Part shown: positions 44,209 through 53,622 of the stretch, one piece after another
How the letters are laid out: each line of letters starts with the position of its first letter
Position numbering within the stretch: position 1 is the first letter of the stretch
From: Arthrobacter sp. AZCC_0090
GTDB lineage: Bacteria > Actinomycetota > Actinomycetes > Actinomycetales > Micrococcaceae
Direction of reading: 5' to 3'
Length of the DNA stretch: 64,000 bases
Assembly: GCF_014207375.1 (NCBI RefSeq)
Contig: NZ_JACHEE010000001.1
Span: 62,001-126,000, forward strand
The notes under the pieces: generated by a model
Seen by the model: only the letters and a program-made list of their open reading frames with translations
What the model was told of the DNA's origin: nothing
Database searches by the model: none
Translations under genes and position numbers: made by a program

Positions 44209-45420
44209 ATGATGCATAAGTCGTCGGCTGATGGCGCGTTGACCCACGAGGTGGCCCGGGATCCCCGCCGTGTGCATTGGATGGAACTGTTCTTCGACCT
44301 CGTCTTCGTGGCTTTCGTCGGGCAGCTTGCCCGTGGTATTCACGGCAATCCTGGGTGGGCAGAGTTCGGTACCTTCGTCCTGCTCTTCTTCCCGGCTTGG
44401 TGGGCATGGGTGAACATCGTGTCCGTGGTCAACCTCTTGCCCGGACTGTCGTCCCGGGCCCTGGGTATCGCCATGCTCGCGGCCATGGCAGCGGCGAGCG
44501 TCATGGCCGCGGCTGCGCCGGGCGCTTTTGGCGAACGGGCTTGGGCCTTTTCGCTGGCGAATGCCGCCATACGCGTGGTCCTGCTGGTCTTATGGTTGTA
44601 TCAACACCGCGAGAAGTCAGCCGGGACCCCGTGGCGCATTTGGATCTACAACGGCGGAACGGCTGCCCTCTGGTTTGCCGCGGCCTTCTTGCCGCTCGCT
44701 GTTGCGGTTGCCCTGTGGGCGACGGCTATCGTCGTCGAGGTTGGCATGGTGGCGATCAGTGCGCGCCTTTGGCCTGATCGTGGCATCGGCGGTATCAATA
44801 TCGAACACGCTTCCGAGCGGCTTGGATTGTTCGTCATCATTGTCCTCGGCGAATCCATCTTCACGATCGTCACTGAGGTATCCGATGATTGGGGTCCGGG
44901 CGCCGGGCTGGTCGGCGCGCTCGGACTCCTCATTGTTTCCTTCCTTGGATGGGCGTTCTTCCAGTACGGCACCGGGACCATCACTGCGGGGCTAGAGCGC
45001 CTGCAGGCCCGCTCGGACTTCGCGGGGATACTCCAGACCACGTTGTTCCTGCCGTTTCTCCTCGTGCTGGGAGTGACAGCAATCGCCGGGGCGATCGCGA
45101 CTGCCATTCCAGCACCATACGAGCACCTGCCGATCGGTTCAGGGATCTCGCTCGGCGGCGGTCTGGCTCTTTTCTATGCGTGCAATGCGATCGTGACCCT
45201 TCGCTATGGTCAGCCACCGCGGGTAGTGCTGCCATGGGCCGTGCCCACGGTGGTGATCGCAGTCCTGCTCATACCGGTGAGCACTCTGGTTCCCGGCGCC
45301 GTTATTTTGGGCCTTGCCGTGATTGTCTTGCTCCTTGTCACGGCCTACGTGGAGATCCACAGGCGGCGGCGCAGGAGACCCGCCCCTGCAGCCGCGCCTC
45401 CGTCACCGCTTAGCCGTTGA
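44209..45420 (+). CDS. Low-temperature-requirement A (LtrA) family membrane protein
   Basis: A 403-residue protein with about ten to twelve membrane helices. The LtrA signature HWMELFFDLVFVAFVGQLARG lies at residues ~24-44, and ERLGLFVIIVLGESIFTIV is the second conserved block with the Gly-Glu pair. Members have unclear function (named from a Listeria cold-growth mutant). The stop overlaps that of the convergent aldehyde dehydrogenase gene by 11 bases. Confidence 0.9.
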   Translation: MMHKSSADGALTHEVARDPRRVHWMELFFDLVFVAFVGQLARGIHGNPGWAEFGTFVLLFFPAWWAWVNIVSVVNLLPGLSSRALGIAMLAAMAAASVMAAAAPGAFGERAWAFSLANAAIRVVLLVLWLYQHREKSAGTPWRIWIYNGGTAALWFAAAFLPLAVAVALWATAIVVEVGMVAISARLWPDRGIGGINIEHASERLGLFVIIVLGESIFTIVTEVSDDWGPGAGLVGALGLLIVSFLGWAFFQYGTGTITAGLERLQARSDFAGILQTTLFLPFLLVLGVTAIAGAIATAIPAPYEHLPIGSGISLGGGLALFYACNAIVTLRYGQPPRVVLPWAVPTVVIAVLLIPVSTLVPGAVILGLAVIVLLLVTAYVEIHRRRRRRPAPAAAPPSPLSR

Positions 45421-46819
45421 TGATCTGTGGCACGCCGAGGGCTTTGAGGCCTTCGACGCCGAATTCGAGGCCGTAGCCGGACTGCTTTGCTCCGCCGAAG
45501 GGGATGCGGGGATCCACGGCGCCGTGCTTGTTGATCCAGACCGTTCCGGCCTGAATGCGCGCGGCTACCTTCCTTGCCTCGTCCAGGTTCGATGACCACA
45601 CCGAGGCGCCGAGTCCGACGTCGAGCGCGTTCGCCTGAGCGACCGCCTCATCAACCGTGCTGTAGCGGATGATCGGCAAGGCAGGGCCGAACTGTTCCTC
45701 GGCGACCAGCGGATTGCCGTTGTCGATGTCGGCCACGAGGGTGGTGGGGTAGAAGTTGCCGGGCTGCTCGGGGTTCGGGTTGCCGCCGAGCAGGATGCGG
45801 GCGCCGGAGTCGCGGGCTGCGTCCACGAGCTCGGCGACGATGTCGTACTGCGCGCGGTTCTGCAGCGGACCCAGGACGTTGTTCTCGTCCAGGCCGTTGC
45901 CCATCGGCATCGCTGCTGCGACAGCGGCAAGCTCGGAGCAGACGGCCTCGTAGATGTCCTCGTGGACGTAGAGGCGCTTGAGCGCGGCGCAGGTCTGGCC
46001 GGTGTTGATGAAGGCACCCCAGAAGAGGCCTTCGGCGATCGCTGCGGGATCGGCGTCGGGTAGGACGATTCCGGCGTCGTTGCCGCCGAGCTCCAGGGTG
46101 AGGCGTTTGACGGTGTCCGCGGAGGATTTGATGATCGCTTTGCCGGTGGCGGTGGAGCCGGTGAACATGACCTTGCCGATCGCGGGGTGTTCGGCGAGGC
46201 GGGCGCCGACGTCGCGGCCTCCGGAGACCACGGTGAGGAGGCCGTCGGGGAGTTCCTCGTTGAGGACCTTGGCCAGGGCCAGCACACTGAGCGGGGTGTA
46301 TTCGGAGGGCTTGACCACCACGGCGTTGCCCATGCGCAGGGCGGGGGCGATCTGCCAGATGGTGATCATCATGGGCCAGTTCCAGGGGCCGATCGCGCCG
46401 ACGACGCCGATGGGCCGGTAGTGCAATTCGGCGCGGGTCTCGCCGTCGTCCACGACGGTTTCCGGTTCCAGCGGCGTTCCGGCAGCGGCACGCAACCAGG
46501 CGGCGCAGGCGCCGACTTCGAAGCGGGCGTTGGGGCCGTTGAGCGGTTTGCCCTGCTCCCGGGAGAGCAGGTGGGCGAGTTCTTCGGCGGAGCGTTCGAC
46601 GGCGTCGGCGGCCTTGAGCAGCGCAGCTGAGCGGGCGTCGTGGCCCAGCGCAGCCCACGCGGGCTGGGCAGCTTGCGCGGCGGCGACAGCGCGTTCAAGG
46701 TCTTCGACGGTGTGCACCGGGGCTTGCCCGACGGCGGTGCCGGTTGCGGGGTTGAAAATCGTGCGGGATTCGCCGGAGGACGGGGTGATTGAAGCCAGAA
46801 GTGCGTCGTAGGTTTCCAA
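45410..46819 (-). CDS. Aldehyde dehydrogenase (amine-derived aldehyde)
   Basis: A 469-residue NAD(P)-dependent aldehyde dehydrogenase. The catalytic Cys is residue 277 (NTGQTCAALKRL), the general base Glu 243 (TLELGGND), the oxyanion Asn is in GPWNWP and the cofactor loop is FTGSTATGKAI. It is the last gene of a minus-strand set with a copper amine oxidase, an APC permease and a membrane protein, so its natural substrate is probably the aldehyde made by the oxidase. The family (succinate-semialdehyde/phenylacetaldehyde-like) is too broad to fix the substrate. Confidence 0.93.
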   Translation of the reverse strand: METYDALLASITPSSGESRTIFNPATGTAVGQAPVHTVEDLERAVAAAQAAQPAWAALGHDARSAALLKAADAVERSAEELAHLLSREQGKPLNGPNARFEVGACAAWLRAAAGTPLEPETVVDDGETRAELHYRPIGVVGAIGPWNWPMMITIWQIAPALRMGNAVVVKPSEYTPLSVLALAKVLNEELPDGLLTVVSGGRDVGARLAEHPAIGKVMFTGSTATGKAIIKSSADTVKRLTLELGGNDAGIVLPDADPAAIAEGLFWGAFINTGQTCAALKRLYVHEDIYEAVCSELAAVAAAMPMGNGLDENNVLGPLQNRAQYDIVAELVDAARDSGARILLGGNPNPEQPGNFYPTTLVADIDNGNPLVAEEQFGPALPIIRYSTVDEAVAQANALDVGLGASVWSSNLDEARKVAARIQAGTVWINKHGAVDPRIPFGGAKQSGYGLEFGVEGLKALGVPQIING

Positions 46820-46987
46820 GGGTTACTCCACTCTGAGTTGGTACTGCTCACCGGCCGGCGTGGCCGTGAGGCTGGTGTTGACTCTGCCTGCCCGACGGGA
46901 AGGCGTCTTGTGTATCTGGGAAGGGCCGTTGACGTTGGGTGAACGGCTTCGATGAGGGAATGCTGTTTCAGGAGGGCGGCGAGGCCA

Positions 46988-47518
46988 TCACAGGGCCATC
47001 AGGATCATCGCTCCCAACGCACCTGCCGAAGAAAGGGCCTCGACAGGTTCAAACGCGTGACGACGGTGTCCTGTCCGGCCGCTCGGCCGGACCGACCGGG
47101 CCGCCACCATGATTGAGTAGGCGATCACTGCAATCGCGAGGGCTACCGCCAGGACGGGGTTCACTCCTCCAAGTCCCGAGTGCGCGTGGGCTTGGTGGAT
47201 TGCACCCGACGAGCCTGGGGAGAGGGTTGTGACGAGGATTGCGAACATGGTCAGGATTGACATTGAGCGGTGTACTTCCATGCCACCACGGCGATCCTTG
47301 GGGAGGAGCACCAGCGGAAGTGGAGAGGTGAGGAGCAAAATCAGGCCCCAAACAACGCCCGGAAAGATGCCTGGCCCAACGGTTGTGTCCGCCATCGCCA
47401 CGAGCATGAGTGCCATCGGGCCCCATTGGCTGAGGTTTCTGACCAGACCTTCGCGCAGCGGGCTCCAGATTCCGAGGGCACAGCAGGCCAGCATGACTAT
47501 CGAAAGGATGGTGTGCAT
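46988..47518 (-). CDS. Multi-pass membrane protein, amine operon
   Basis: A 176-residue protein with about five hydrophobic helices (SIVMLACCALGIWSPL, MALMLVAM, GVVWGLILLLTSPLPLVLL, ILTMFAILVTTLSPG, AVALAIAVIAYSIMVAA). A His-containing loop, AIHQAHAHSGLGG, could bind a metal, perhaps copper, which the neighbouring amine oxidase needs; this is only a suggestion. No known family is assigned. It starts 26 bases downstream of the permease stop and so is probably in the same operon. Confidence 0.7.
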   Translation of the reverse strand: MHTILSIVMLACCALGIWSPLREGLVRNLSQWGPMALMLVAMADTTVGPGIFPGVVWGLILLLTSPLPLVLLPKDRRGGMEVHRSMSILTMFAILVTTLSPGSSGAIHQAHAHSGLGGVNPVLAVALAIAVIAYSIMVAARSVRPSGRTGHRRHAFEPVEALSSAGALGAMILMAL

Positions 47519-47544
47519 TGGTTTGCCGATCGTCAGTCCCGGTG

Positions 47545-49059
47545 CTACAAGTCTTCTTCGTCACCGAGGTGGACGGCGGCTGGGCCTTCTTCGCCGTGCC
47601 CGATCCGCCGATAGACGGCCGGCCGGCTACGGCGGAGGCGGAACGCCCAGGCGATCCCCACCAATCCGGGCACGATGATGGTGGCCGGCAGGATGAACGT
47701 CAAAGCATTGGTGTCGTTCTGGCCTAGCAATACGTTGAAGTTGACCACGATCAGAACGAAGATCACGGCGAGGAGCACGAACCCCAGGGCAGGTGCGATC
47801 ACACGGGTCCAGATTCCAGCGTCATGCCTGTTTTTGCGGAAGAATCCAATGACTGCCAGCGAAACAACGGTCATCAGGAGGACAAGTCCCATGGCGCCGT
47901 CATTGGTCAGCCACGTGAACATGGTCAGGACTGGGTAGAGATCGCCGAGCGTCGATCCGGTTCCCGCGATGGCGAAGGCTACCGTGACTACGACGGCGAT
48001 GACCGTCTGGGCGATCGACCCGGCGTACGGGGCGCCGCTGTGCCGACGCACGGCCCCAAGCTTTCGGGGAAGGACCTGTTCGCGGCCAAGGGAGAAGAAG
48101 TAGCGGGCGGCCGCGTTGTGGAAGCTGACGAGGGCTGCGAAGAGGCTGGTGACGAAGAGCAGTCGGGCCAGGTCTGCGAGAAGGACGCCCGTGTGGTCGC
48201 CCAGGAAGCCGAACATCAGGTCCGGTCCTTGTTTTGCGGACGCATCGACCACCGCGGACGGTCCTGTTCCGATCGCCATGGCCCAGGAAGAAACAGCGTA
48301 GAACAGGGCGATGATGGCTACCGCGGTGTACGTTGCCCGGGCGACCGTGTGCTTGGGGTCCTTGCTTTCCTCGCCGTAGATCGCAGCCGACTCAAATCCC
48401 ATGAACGCGGCGATGCCGAAGGAGAGGACCGCTCCGACGCCTGGCACGAAGAGGCTTTCCGGGCTAAGGGGCGCTCCGCTGACGCCTTCCGGTGCCACAG
48501 CAAAGGAGACGACGTCGTAAACGATCACCACAAGGAACTCCAGGCCGACGAGCACCCCAAGGACTTTCGCCGACAGATCCACCCGGTTCACACCAAGAAA
48601 CGCGACGACGGCGATGCAGACCAGCACCGGGATCCACCAGGGGACTGTGGCGCCGAAGCGTTCGTTGATCAGGCTTGAAACGGTGAATCCGAAGAGGCCG
48701 TAGATGCCGACTTGCATCAGGTTGTAGGCCATCAGCGCCACCATGGAAACCCCGACGCCAACGGGCCGGGAGATGCCCTGCGCGACGTAGGAATAGAAGG
48801 CGCCGGCGTTGACGACGTACCTGCTCATCGCCGCGTAACCGACCGCGAAAACAGCGAGAGTTCCGCCAAGCAGCAAGAAGGACAGCGGTACGCCGGTGAC
48901 CCCGGTGACGGCGAACGTCGTCGTCACGCCGCCGGCGAGGACGGTAAGCGGTGCCGAGGCTGCGATGATCATGAAGGTCACCGCAGGGACGCCAAGGCGG
49001 CGTCGTTGATGATGCGGGTGGGCCACTTCGGTGGGCTCTTTTCCTGTTGTCACGCTCAT
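47545..49059 (-). CDS. APC-family amino acid/amine permease
   Basis: A 504-residue transporter with about 12 helices. The APC start is [28 protein letters not shown], with the conserved [15 protein letters not shown] block in the middle (helix 6) and [17 protein letters not shown]. Such proteins import amino acids, polyamines or aromatic amines. Its ATG overlaps the amine oxidase stop by 4 bases (ATGA), so they are translated together; the substrate is probably the amine that the oxidase consumes. Confidence 0.93.
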   Translation of the reverse strand: MSVTTGKEPTEVAHPHHQRRRLGVPAVTFMIIAASAPLTVLAGGVTTTFAVTGVTGVPLSFLLLGGTLAVFAVGYAAMSRYVVNAGAFYSYVAQGISRPVGVGVSMVALMAYNLMQVGIYGLFGFTVSSLINERFGATVPWWIPVLVCIAVVAFLGVNRVDLSAKVLGVLVGLEFLVVIVYDVVSFAVAPEGVSGAPLSPESLFVPGVGAVLSFGIAAFMGFESAAIYGEESKDPKHTVARATYTAVAIIALFYAVSSWAMAIGTGPSAVVDASAKQGPDLMFGFLGDHTGVLLADLARLLFVTSLFAALVSFHNAAARYFFSLGREQVLPRKLGAVRRHSGAPYAGSIAQTVIAVVVTVAFAIAGTGSTLGDLYPVLTMFTWLTNDGAMGLVLLMTVVSLAVIGFFRKNRHDAGIWTRVIAPALGFVLLAVIFVLIVVNFNVLLGQNDTNALTFILPATIIVPGLVGIAWAFRLRRSRPAVYRRIGHGEEGPAAVHLGDEEDL

Positions 49060-50999
49060 TTTTGTGCCTCCATATGGCAGTGGCCGCCTTCAGCGGGCTT
49101 CGACGCCGGGACATCGAGCACGGGGCTTCGGTCGAAGAAGCCTTCGGGGCGGAGTTTGAAGCCCACCGTGTCTACCGGCATGATGGGCCAGTCCTCCGGT
49201 CGGGGGAAATGGGTCAGTCCGAAGGTGTGCCACACCACGATGTCCTGTCCGTCGATGTCCCTGTCACGGGCAACGTAGGCCGGCAGCCCGGCTCCTCCGG
49301 AGTGTTGGTTGACGAAATCGCCGCTGGGGTAGTGCTCGGCCTCGTCGTGGCGGGTCACCCACAGGTCCTTGGTGGCGAATGCGGCACGCTGGGCGATTGA
49401 TGATTGGGGGTCGGCCAGGAGCATGGGATGCCCTTGGCCATGGAGTTTGTACGCCACGGGTTCGCCGAGGCGGTTGAGGGATTCGGGATTCGAGATCACC
49501 CAGGCCCGTCCCGCCGCCATGTCGGACTCCCGCACACCTTCCGATTCGCGCTTAAGGACAGTACGACGGCGGGTGAAGGCGTTGCCGCGTTCGTTGCCTG
49601 CGCCCATTGGCACCCGGACAGCGTCCTCTTCCTCGACGCGGTTGGTGAGTCCGTCGACGGCAAAGTCCAGGCGGGCGCTGAAGAGGTGCTGGTGGAAGGG
49701 GGCGCCGAGACCGGGGGCGAGTTCGGAGGCATAGGGGTAGCCTTTCCCGGGGTGGGCGCTGGTGAAGACGACGCCGGTGGCCTTGGCCTCGAACTCGATG
49801 GTGCCGTCGAGGTAGAGGTACCAGTAGAAGCCGTAGTCGTAGTTGCCAATGGTGGTAAAGAAGCTGATGACCAGCCGTCGGTTCCGACGCGTGTAGTTCA
49901 CTCCGCTCCACAGATCACTGTGCTTGGCGAGGATGCTCCAGTCCTCTTCGTGCATGCAGATGCCGTTGCGGATTTCGCGCGGCTGGCCGAACGCATCGCT
50001 GACTACCGGGCTGAGGTAGGTGATTTCGCCGAGGCAGTCACAGCCAAGTTCCAGGGAGTTTGCGTACTGGCCCACCAGGTATTCACCGGTGTCGAAGTAG
50101 TTCTGCCAGGAGCGCACGGGGGAGGGGTCGCCGTAAGGCACTACCATTTCGGCGATCGAAGCCCGCTTGAGGATACTGCGGCGGCGATCGCCGTCGTCGA
50201 ACGCGACATTGTGCAGGACCACGCCTTCGCGGACATCGAAACCGATGTCGAGGCTCCACTTTTCCCACTCGACGTGGTTTCCGCCCTGAACCGTGAAGCT
50301 CGGGCCTTCCGGCTGGGTGATGTGGATCGGCTTTTGAGTAGTGCGCATCGGGCCGGTCAGCTCCGGGTCCGTGAAGTTGCCGCGCTCCTCCGGGACCGGG
50401 ACCGCTCCGAAATCCAGAACCTTGTCCACGGTCTTGCTGACGACGTCGACGTAGGCAACCAGTCCGTCCACAGGGTGGGCCCAAGCGCTGTCTTCCGGAA
50501 ATTCCTGAACGAAAGCCAAGCCACGCAGGATCCGGCGGCCCTTCTCTTCCGGGTATTCGAAAACGCCGGCCGACAGGGGAGCGACCCTCACTTTGCTGAC
50601 GTCGAGATTCCGGTCAGCCAAGGCCTTCAGCCAGCGTTCGTCCTGGGAGAGGACCTCCTCCACTACCTCGAATTCTTCTTCGATGACCGGAAGCTCGCCC
50701 GCCACCGAGGTGTCGAGTGCCACCTTCGAGACGACTTCCTGCTGCGTCACAGAGACAACGACGTCCTGTGCCGCTCCGGATGAAACGTCATGCAAGAACG
50801 CCCTGAACCTGCGGTCCACGATTCCCGAATTGCGCCCCGAGTCGCGCGGGGGATCGAGCAGTCCAAGGTAGGCCACCCGGGTGGTTTCGTCGAAGAGTCC
50901 GGCGGCGGCGAGAATGCCCTTGACTGCCGTGATGTCATCGGCGGTAGTCAACGCGTACGCAGCCATTTCGGCGATTTCTGGAGAGGAAGTTGTGCTCAT
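49056..50999 (-). CDS. Copper-containing primary-amine oxidase
   Basis: A 647-residue copper amine oxidase, close in style to the Arthrobacter globiformis phenylethylamine oxidase. The tyrosine turned into topaquinone is Tyr 387 in TTIGNYDYG; the catalytic base is Asp 303 in [10 protein letters not shown]; copper ligands are [11 protein letters not shown] and, near the C-terminus, [12 protein letters not shown]. No signal peptide is seen, so it is cytoplasmic like its relatives. It turns a primary amine, water and oxygen into aldehyde, ammonia and hydrogen peroxide. First gene of the operon; ends in a His/Met-rich tail ([10 protein letters not shown]). Confidence 0.96.
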   Translation of the reverse strand: MSTTSSPEIAEMAAYALTTADDITAVKGILAAAGLFDETTRVAYLGLLDPPRDSGRNSGIVDRRFRAFLHDVSSGAAQDVVVSVTQQEVVSKVALDTSVAGELPVIEEEFEVVEEVLSQDERWLKALADRNLDVSKVRVAPLSAGVFEYPEEKGRRILRGLAFVQEFPEDSAWAHPVDGLVAYVDVVSKTVDKVLDFGAVPVPEERGNFTDPELTGPMRTTQKPIHITQPEGPSFTVQGGNHVEWEKWSLDIGFDVREGVVLHNVAFDDGDRRRSILKRASIAEMVVPYGDPSPVRSWQNYFDTGEYLVGQYANSLELGCDCLGEITYLSPVVSDAFGQPREIRNGICMHEEDWSILAKHSDLWSGVNYTRRNRRLVISFFTTIGNYDYGFYWYLYLDGTIEFEAKATGVVFTSAHPGKGYPYASELAPGLGAPFHQHLFSARLDFAVDGLTNRVEEEDAVRVPMGAGNERGNAFTRRRTVLKRESEGVRESDMAAGRAWVISNPESLNRLGEPVAYKLHGQGHPMLLADPQSSIAQRAAFATKDLWVTRHDEAEHYPSGDFVNQHSGGAGLPAYVARDRDIDGQDIVVWHTFGLTHFPRPEDWPIMPVDTVGFKLRPEGFFDRSPVLDVPASKPAEGGHCHMEAQK

Positions 51000-51025
51000 G
51001 GAAGGCCTTCGGGGTCGTCGGATTT

Positions 51026-51047
51026 ATTTTCTATGTGTGTAGAGAAT
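51026..51047. promoter_or_regulatory. Operator-like dyad in the amine oxidase/TetR intergenic region
   Basis: ATTTTCTA (51026-51033) and TAGAGAAT (51040-51047) are inverted copies with one mismatch and a 6-base spacer. It covers the -10 of the amine oxidase promoter, the expected place for TetR repression. Confidence 0.5.
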
Positions 51048-51071
51048 AGCATCGTGTAATCTGAGTCACAA
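51043..51071 (-). promoter_or_regulatory. Amine oxidase operon promoter
   Basis: On the minus strand TTGTGA (complement of 51066-51071) and TATTCT (complement of 51043-51048) are 17 bases apart, a good sigma-70-type promoter. A small dyad ACAAC-G-GTTGT (51068-51078) overlaps the -35 box. Confidence 0.6.
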
Positions 51072-51100
51072 CGGTTGTAGAAAAAAGATTTGGGGAACGC

Positions 51101-51763
51101 GTGCCGAAGATCGTAGACCACGACAAGCGCCGGGTGGAGCTCGTCGAAGCCACCTGGCGGATCATCGCGAAGAGGGGGATCGAGGGTGCAACCATGCGTG
51201 AAATTGCGATGGAAGCGGGCTTTGCCAATGGTGCACTCAAGCCTTATTTTCCGACGAAAGATGACCTGCTGACTTTTGCCTTCGCGCACGTTTTCAACCA
51301 GACGAACGCCCGCATGGGCAACTCAACTGCGCACCAGCACGGACTGTCGGCGCTGCGCAGCTACTGCCACGAAATCCTGCCGCTCGATGCCGAGAGGCTC
51401 AACGAGGCGCGAATAGCCATCGCGTTCTGGCAGCGCGCACTCACGGACCCCGCGAAGGCGGCGTTGCATGATTCCTCGATGGAGCAATGGCGTGAGTCGC
51501 TCTTCGCCAGGCTCCGTGAAGCCAGGGACCTGGGCGAGCTGAAGGAGGGGCTGAACGACGACGACATCGTCGGCGGGATCATGACGTTCGCGCTCGGTGC
51601 GCAGATCACAGCAACCCTCACCCCCGAGCACCACTCGCCGGATCAGTTGCGGTCCCAACTGGAGGCCTATCTTTCGCTCATTTCAGCCGAAAGGAGCGCA
51701 CTCGTCCCGACTGCCGGATCGGCGAGCTCCCATGAGGGCGGACGGTTCCTCAGCGGCTGTTAA
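51101..51763 (+). CDS. TetR/AcrR-family regulator
   Basis: A 220-residue TetR-family protein. The N-terminal helix-turn-helix is RRVELVEATWRIIAKRGIEGATMREIAMEAGFANGALKPYFPTKDDLLTFAF (residues ~10-60) and the helical C-terminal half is the ligand/dimer domain. GTG start at 51101 directly before MPKIVDHDKRR. It is divergent from the amine oxidase operon with about 100 bases between, so it is the likely regulator of that operon, with the amine or aldehyde as effector. It converges on the FGE gene. Confidence 0.92.
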   Translation: MPKIVDHDKRRVELVEATWRIIAKRGIEGATMREIAMEAGFANGALKPYFPTKDDLLTFAFAHVFNQTNARMGNSTAHQHGLSALRSYCHEILPLDAERLNEARIAIAFWQRALTDPAKAALHDSSMEQWRESLFARLREARDLGELKEGLNDDDIVGGIMTFALGAQITATLTPEHHSPDQLRSQLEAYLSLISAERSALVPTAGSASSHEGGRFLSGC

Positions 51764-51781
51764 GTGGGCGCAGAACGGACG

Positions 51782-52741
51782 TTACGCGGACGCCACCGTG
51801 CGGAACCCGCAGTTACCGCTTGAGGAATCGGGGGTATTGGAAGTCCTGGCGGCGACGCGATAGCGGTTGCAGTAGGAATCGTGGCAGAGGTAGGACCCGC
51901 CGCGCATGACCCGGCCAGCGCCGATCGTGGGGCCTTGGGGGTTGTGGGCGCGGGAGTTGCGGTAGTACTTGGGCAGGAACCAGTCCGCGCACCATTCCCA
52001 CACGTTCCCGGCCACTTCGTAGAGTCCGTAGCCGTTGGGCGGGAATGATTTCACGGCGGCGGCGCCCAAATGGCCGTCCTCTTCCGTGTTCAGGGTGGGG
52101 AAGGTGCCTTGCCAGATGTTGCAGCGGTGTTCGCCCTCCGGCGTGAGGTCATCGCCCCAGGCGTAGCGTTTTCCGGCGAGCCCGCCCCGGGCGGAGTACT
52201 CCCATTCGGCTTCAGTGGGCAGGCGGCGCCCGGCCCAAGCGCAGTAGGCCAAAGCGTCGTGGTGGGAGACATGCACTACCGGGTGCTCCGGCGTCGTGCT
52301 CCAGTGCGAATCGGGTCCTGCGGGGTGTGCCCAATCGGCGCCTCGGACGTTCAACCACCACGGCGCCCCGGCAGCGGCGCCGAGGATCTCGCTCTCGGGT
52401 GCCTTGACGAGCAGATGGAACACCGCCGAGGTCCCGTACTCCTCCGCTTCTGTCCGGTAGCCGGTGTCCTGGGCGAAGGTGGCGAACATCCGGTTGGTGA
52501 CCGCGGTCGCATCAATACGGAAGGCGTCGAGGTGCACGTCGTGCACTGGGCCCTCGCCGTCGGCGGGGTATCCCTCGCCAAAGGCGTCTCCCATGGCAAA
52601 CGCACCGCCCGGAATCAGCACGTCCGCGTGTTGGGCGGGCGAGGCTTCCTGGGGAGTGCCGCGGTTGACGGCGGCTAGCGGAGCCGAGGCCCGCGACGGG
52701 GAGCAGCAGCCCGCACCAAGGGGTGAATCCGTTGATTCCAT
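51782..52741 (-). CDS. Formylglycine-generating enzyme (sulfatase maturase)
   Basis: A 319-residue FGE/SUMF1-type enzyme. VLIPGGAFAMGDAFGEGYPADGEGPVHDV opens the fold; ATAVTNRMFATFAQDTGY, RLPTEAEWEYSARGGLAGKRYAWGD and VAGNVWEWCADWF follow. The copper-binding, catalytic Cys pair is Cys 286 and Cys 291 in SYLCHDSYCNRYR, and the C-terminal NCGFR is intact. It converts the Cys of CxPxR in sulfatases to formylglycine using oxygen. Its target is almost surely the sulfatase encoded about 0.9 kb away on the other strand. The ATG at 52741 has AAAGGAAA upstream. Confidence 0.95.
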   Translation of the reverse strand: MESTDSPLGAGCCSPSRASAPLAAVNRGTPQEASPAQHADVLIPGGAFAMGDAFGEGYPADGEGPVHDVHLDAFRIDATAVTNRMFATFAQDTGYRTEAEEYGTSAVFHLLVKAPESEILGAAAGAPWWLNVRGADWAHPAGPDSHWSTTPEHPVVHVSHHDALAYCAWAGRRLPTEAEWEYSARGGLAGKRYAWGDDLTPEGEHRCNIWQGTFPTLNTEEDGHLGAAAVKSFPPNGYGLYEVAGNVWEWCADWFLPKYYRNSRAHNPQGPTIGAGRVMRGGSYLCHDSYCNRYRVAARTSNTPDSSSGNCGFRTVASA

Positions 52742-52841
52742 GCGTTTCCTTTACGAGGAACTACGGCTGATCGCCTGAGGGATGGGCCCGGAGGCCGGGC
52801 CGGCCGAAGCCCGCCGCGCGCGTGTATTTAGCCTAGCAAAA

Positions 52842-52913
52842 GCACTCCACTTGTTCCATTGACCACGCATTCCACTTGTGTCATTGACGAAGCATTCCAC
52901 TTGTGTCATTCTT
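52842..52913. repeat. Three tandem direct repeats, 25-bp period
   Basis: GCACTCCACTTGTTCCATTGAC (52842-52863), GCATTCCACTTGTGTCATTGAC (52867-52888) and GCATTCCACTTGTGTCATT (52892-52910) start exactly 25 bases apart. They lie in the divergent promoter region of FGE and the PadR-sulfatase operon. A tandem operator for the adjacent PadR protein is the simplest reading. Confidence 0.75.
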
Positions 52914-52966
52914 CTTTTAGGACGTGAGCCACGTCACGATAGTTGGATCGTCATCGGAGAGAACCA

Positions 52967-53584
52967 ATGAAGCTTGAAAACATCCTTTTAGGGGTGCTGC
53001 TGGAACACCCTGGCACGGGTTATGACCTGAAAAAATACCTCGACGTGCACGGCCGGTTTCTCCGCTCGAACACGCAGATGAGCCAGGTCTACCGATCGCT
53101 CGCCGGGATGGAGAAGCAGGGCTGGGTGACGCACACGGTGGAGCCCCGTCCCGGGGCCCAGGATGCCAAGACCTACCGCGTGACCGGGGAGGGGGCCACC
53201 GTCTTCCTCGACTGGCTGACCGGCCCCTACCAGCCGCCATCTCGATTCCAAGACCCAGAGTTCGGCGCGCGCCTGAGCTTTGCCGGGTTCATGAGCGCAG
53301 AACAGTTGTTGCGCCTCCTGGATATTGAGATCCATACCCGGCAGGAGGAAATCGCCAGGTACCGCTACCGGGACCGCCGTGAGGACTGGGCGCCGACCAT
53401 CCCGTTCGATTCCGAATTCGCCGATTCGCTCGGCGAGAGGCTCCACCGCCTCGGCGCCGCGGCGATCGACGCGCACGTCGCTGCCATGATCGAGCTCCGC
53501 AAAGACCTCCTCGATGGGAAATTATCGTCGCGTTCCCTCACCGCACTTCCCGGCGATGCCACCCCCGCCGACGTCGCCCGCTGA
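52967..53584 (+). CDS. PadR-family regulator of the sulfatase locus
   Basis: A 205-residue PadR protein of the long (PadR/Vir-like) class: the winged helix reads LENILLGVLLEHPGTGYDLKKYLDV, TQMSQVYRSLAGMEKQGWVTH and a wing, AKTYRVTGEGA; the C-terminal half is the helical dimerisation domain. The ATG at 52967 has GGAGAG upstream. It is the first gene of the operon with sulfatase, MFS and GH3, and stands beside triple repeats in its promoter region, so it probably regulates both the operon and the divergent FGE gene. Confidence 0.92.
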   Translation: MKLENILLGVLLEHPGTGYDLKKYLDVHGRFLRSNTQMSQVYRSLAGMEKQGWVTHTVEPRPGAQDAKTYRVTGEGATVFLDWLTGPYQPPSRFQDPEFGARLSFAGFMSAEQLLRLLDIEIHTRQEEIARYRYRDRREDWAPTIPFDSEFADSLGERLHRLGAAAIDAHVAAMIELRKDLLDGKLSSRSLTALPGDATPADVAR

Positions 53585-53590
53585 CCGAGC

Positions 53591-53606
53591 GGGACGACGT
53601 CGTCCC
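53591..53606. promoter_or_regulatory. 16-bp perfect palindrome before the sulfatase gene
   Basis: GGGACGACGTCGTCCC, self-complementary, lies in the 38-base gap between the padR stop and the sulfatase start, with extra GAGC/GCTC flanks. It may be an operator half-site pair or a hairpin near the sulfatase ribosome-binding site. Confidence 0.6.
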
Positions 53607-53622
53607 AGCTCCTGAAAGGACC

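Noticed and set aside
45651-46658. 335-codon frame overlapping the aldehyde dehydrogenase on the same strand
   Set aside because: Arg/Pro-rich frame-shifted reading of the dehydrogenase gene.
49404-50783. 459-codon open frame antisense to the copper amine oxidase
   Set aside because: High-GC shadow of a gene with full catalytic motifs on the other strand; no ribosome-binding site or recognisable domain.
52842-52913. Short repeats as a possible CRISPR array
   Set aside because: Only three units, the gaps are 3 bases rather than spacers, and no cas gene is near; promoter repeats are the better reading.
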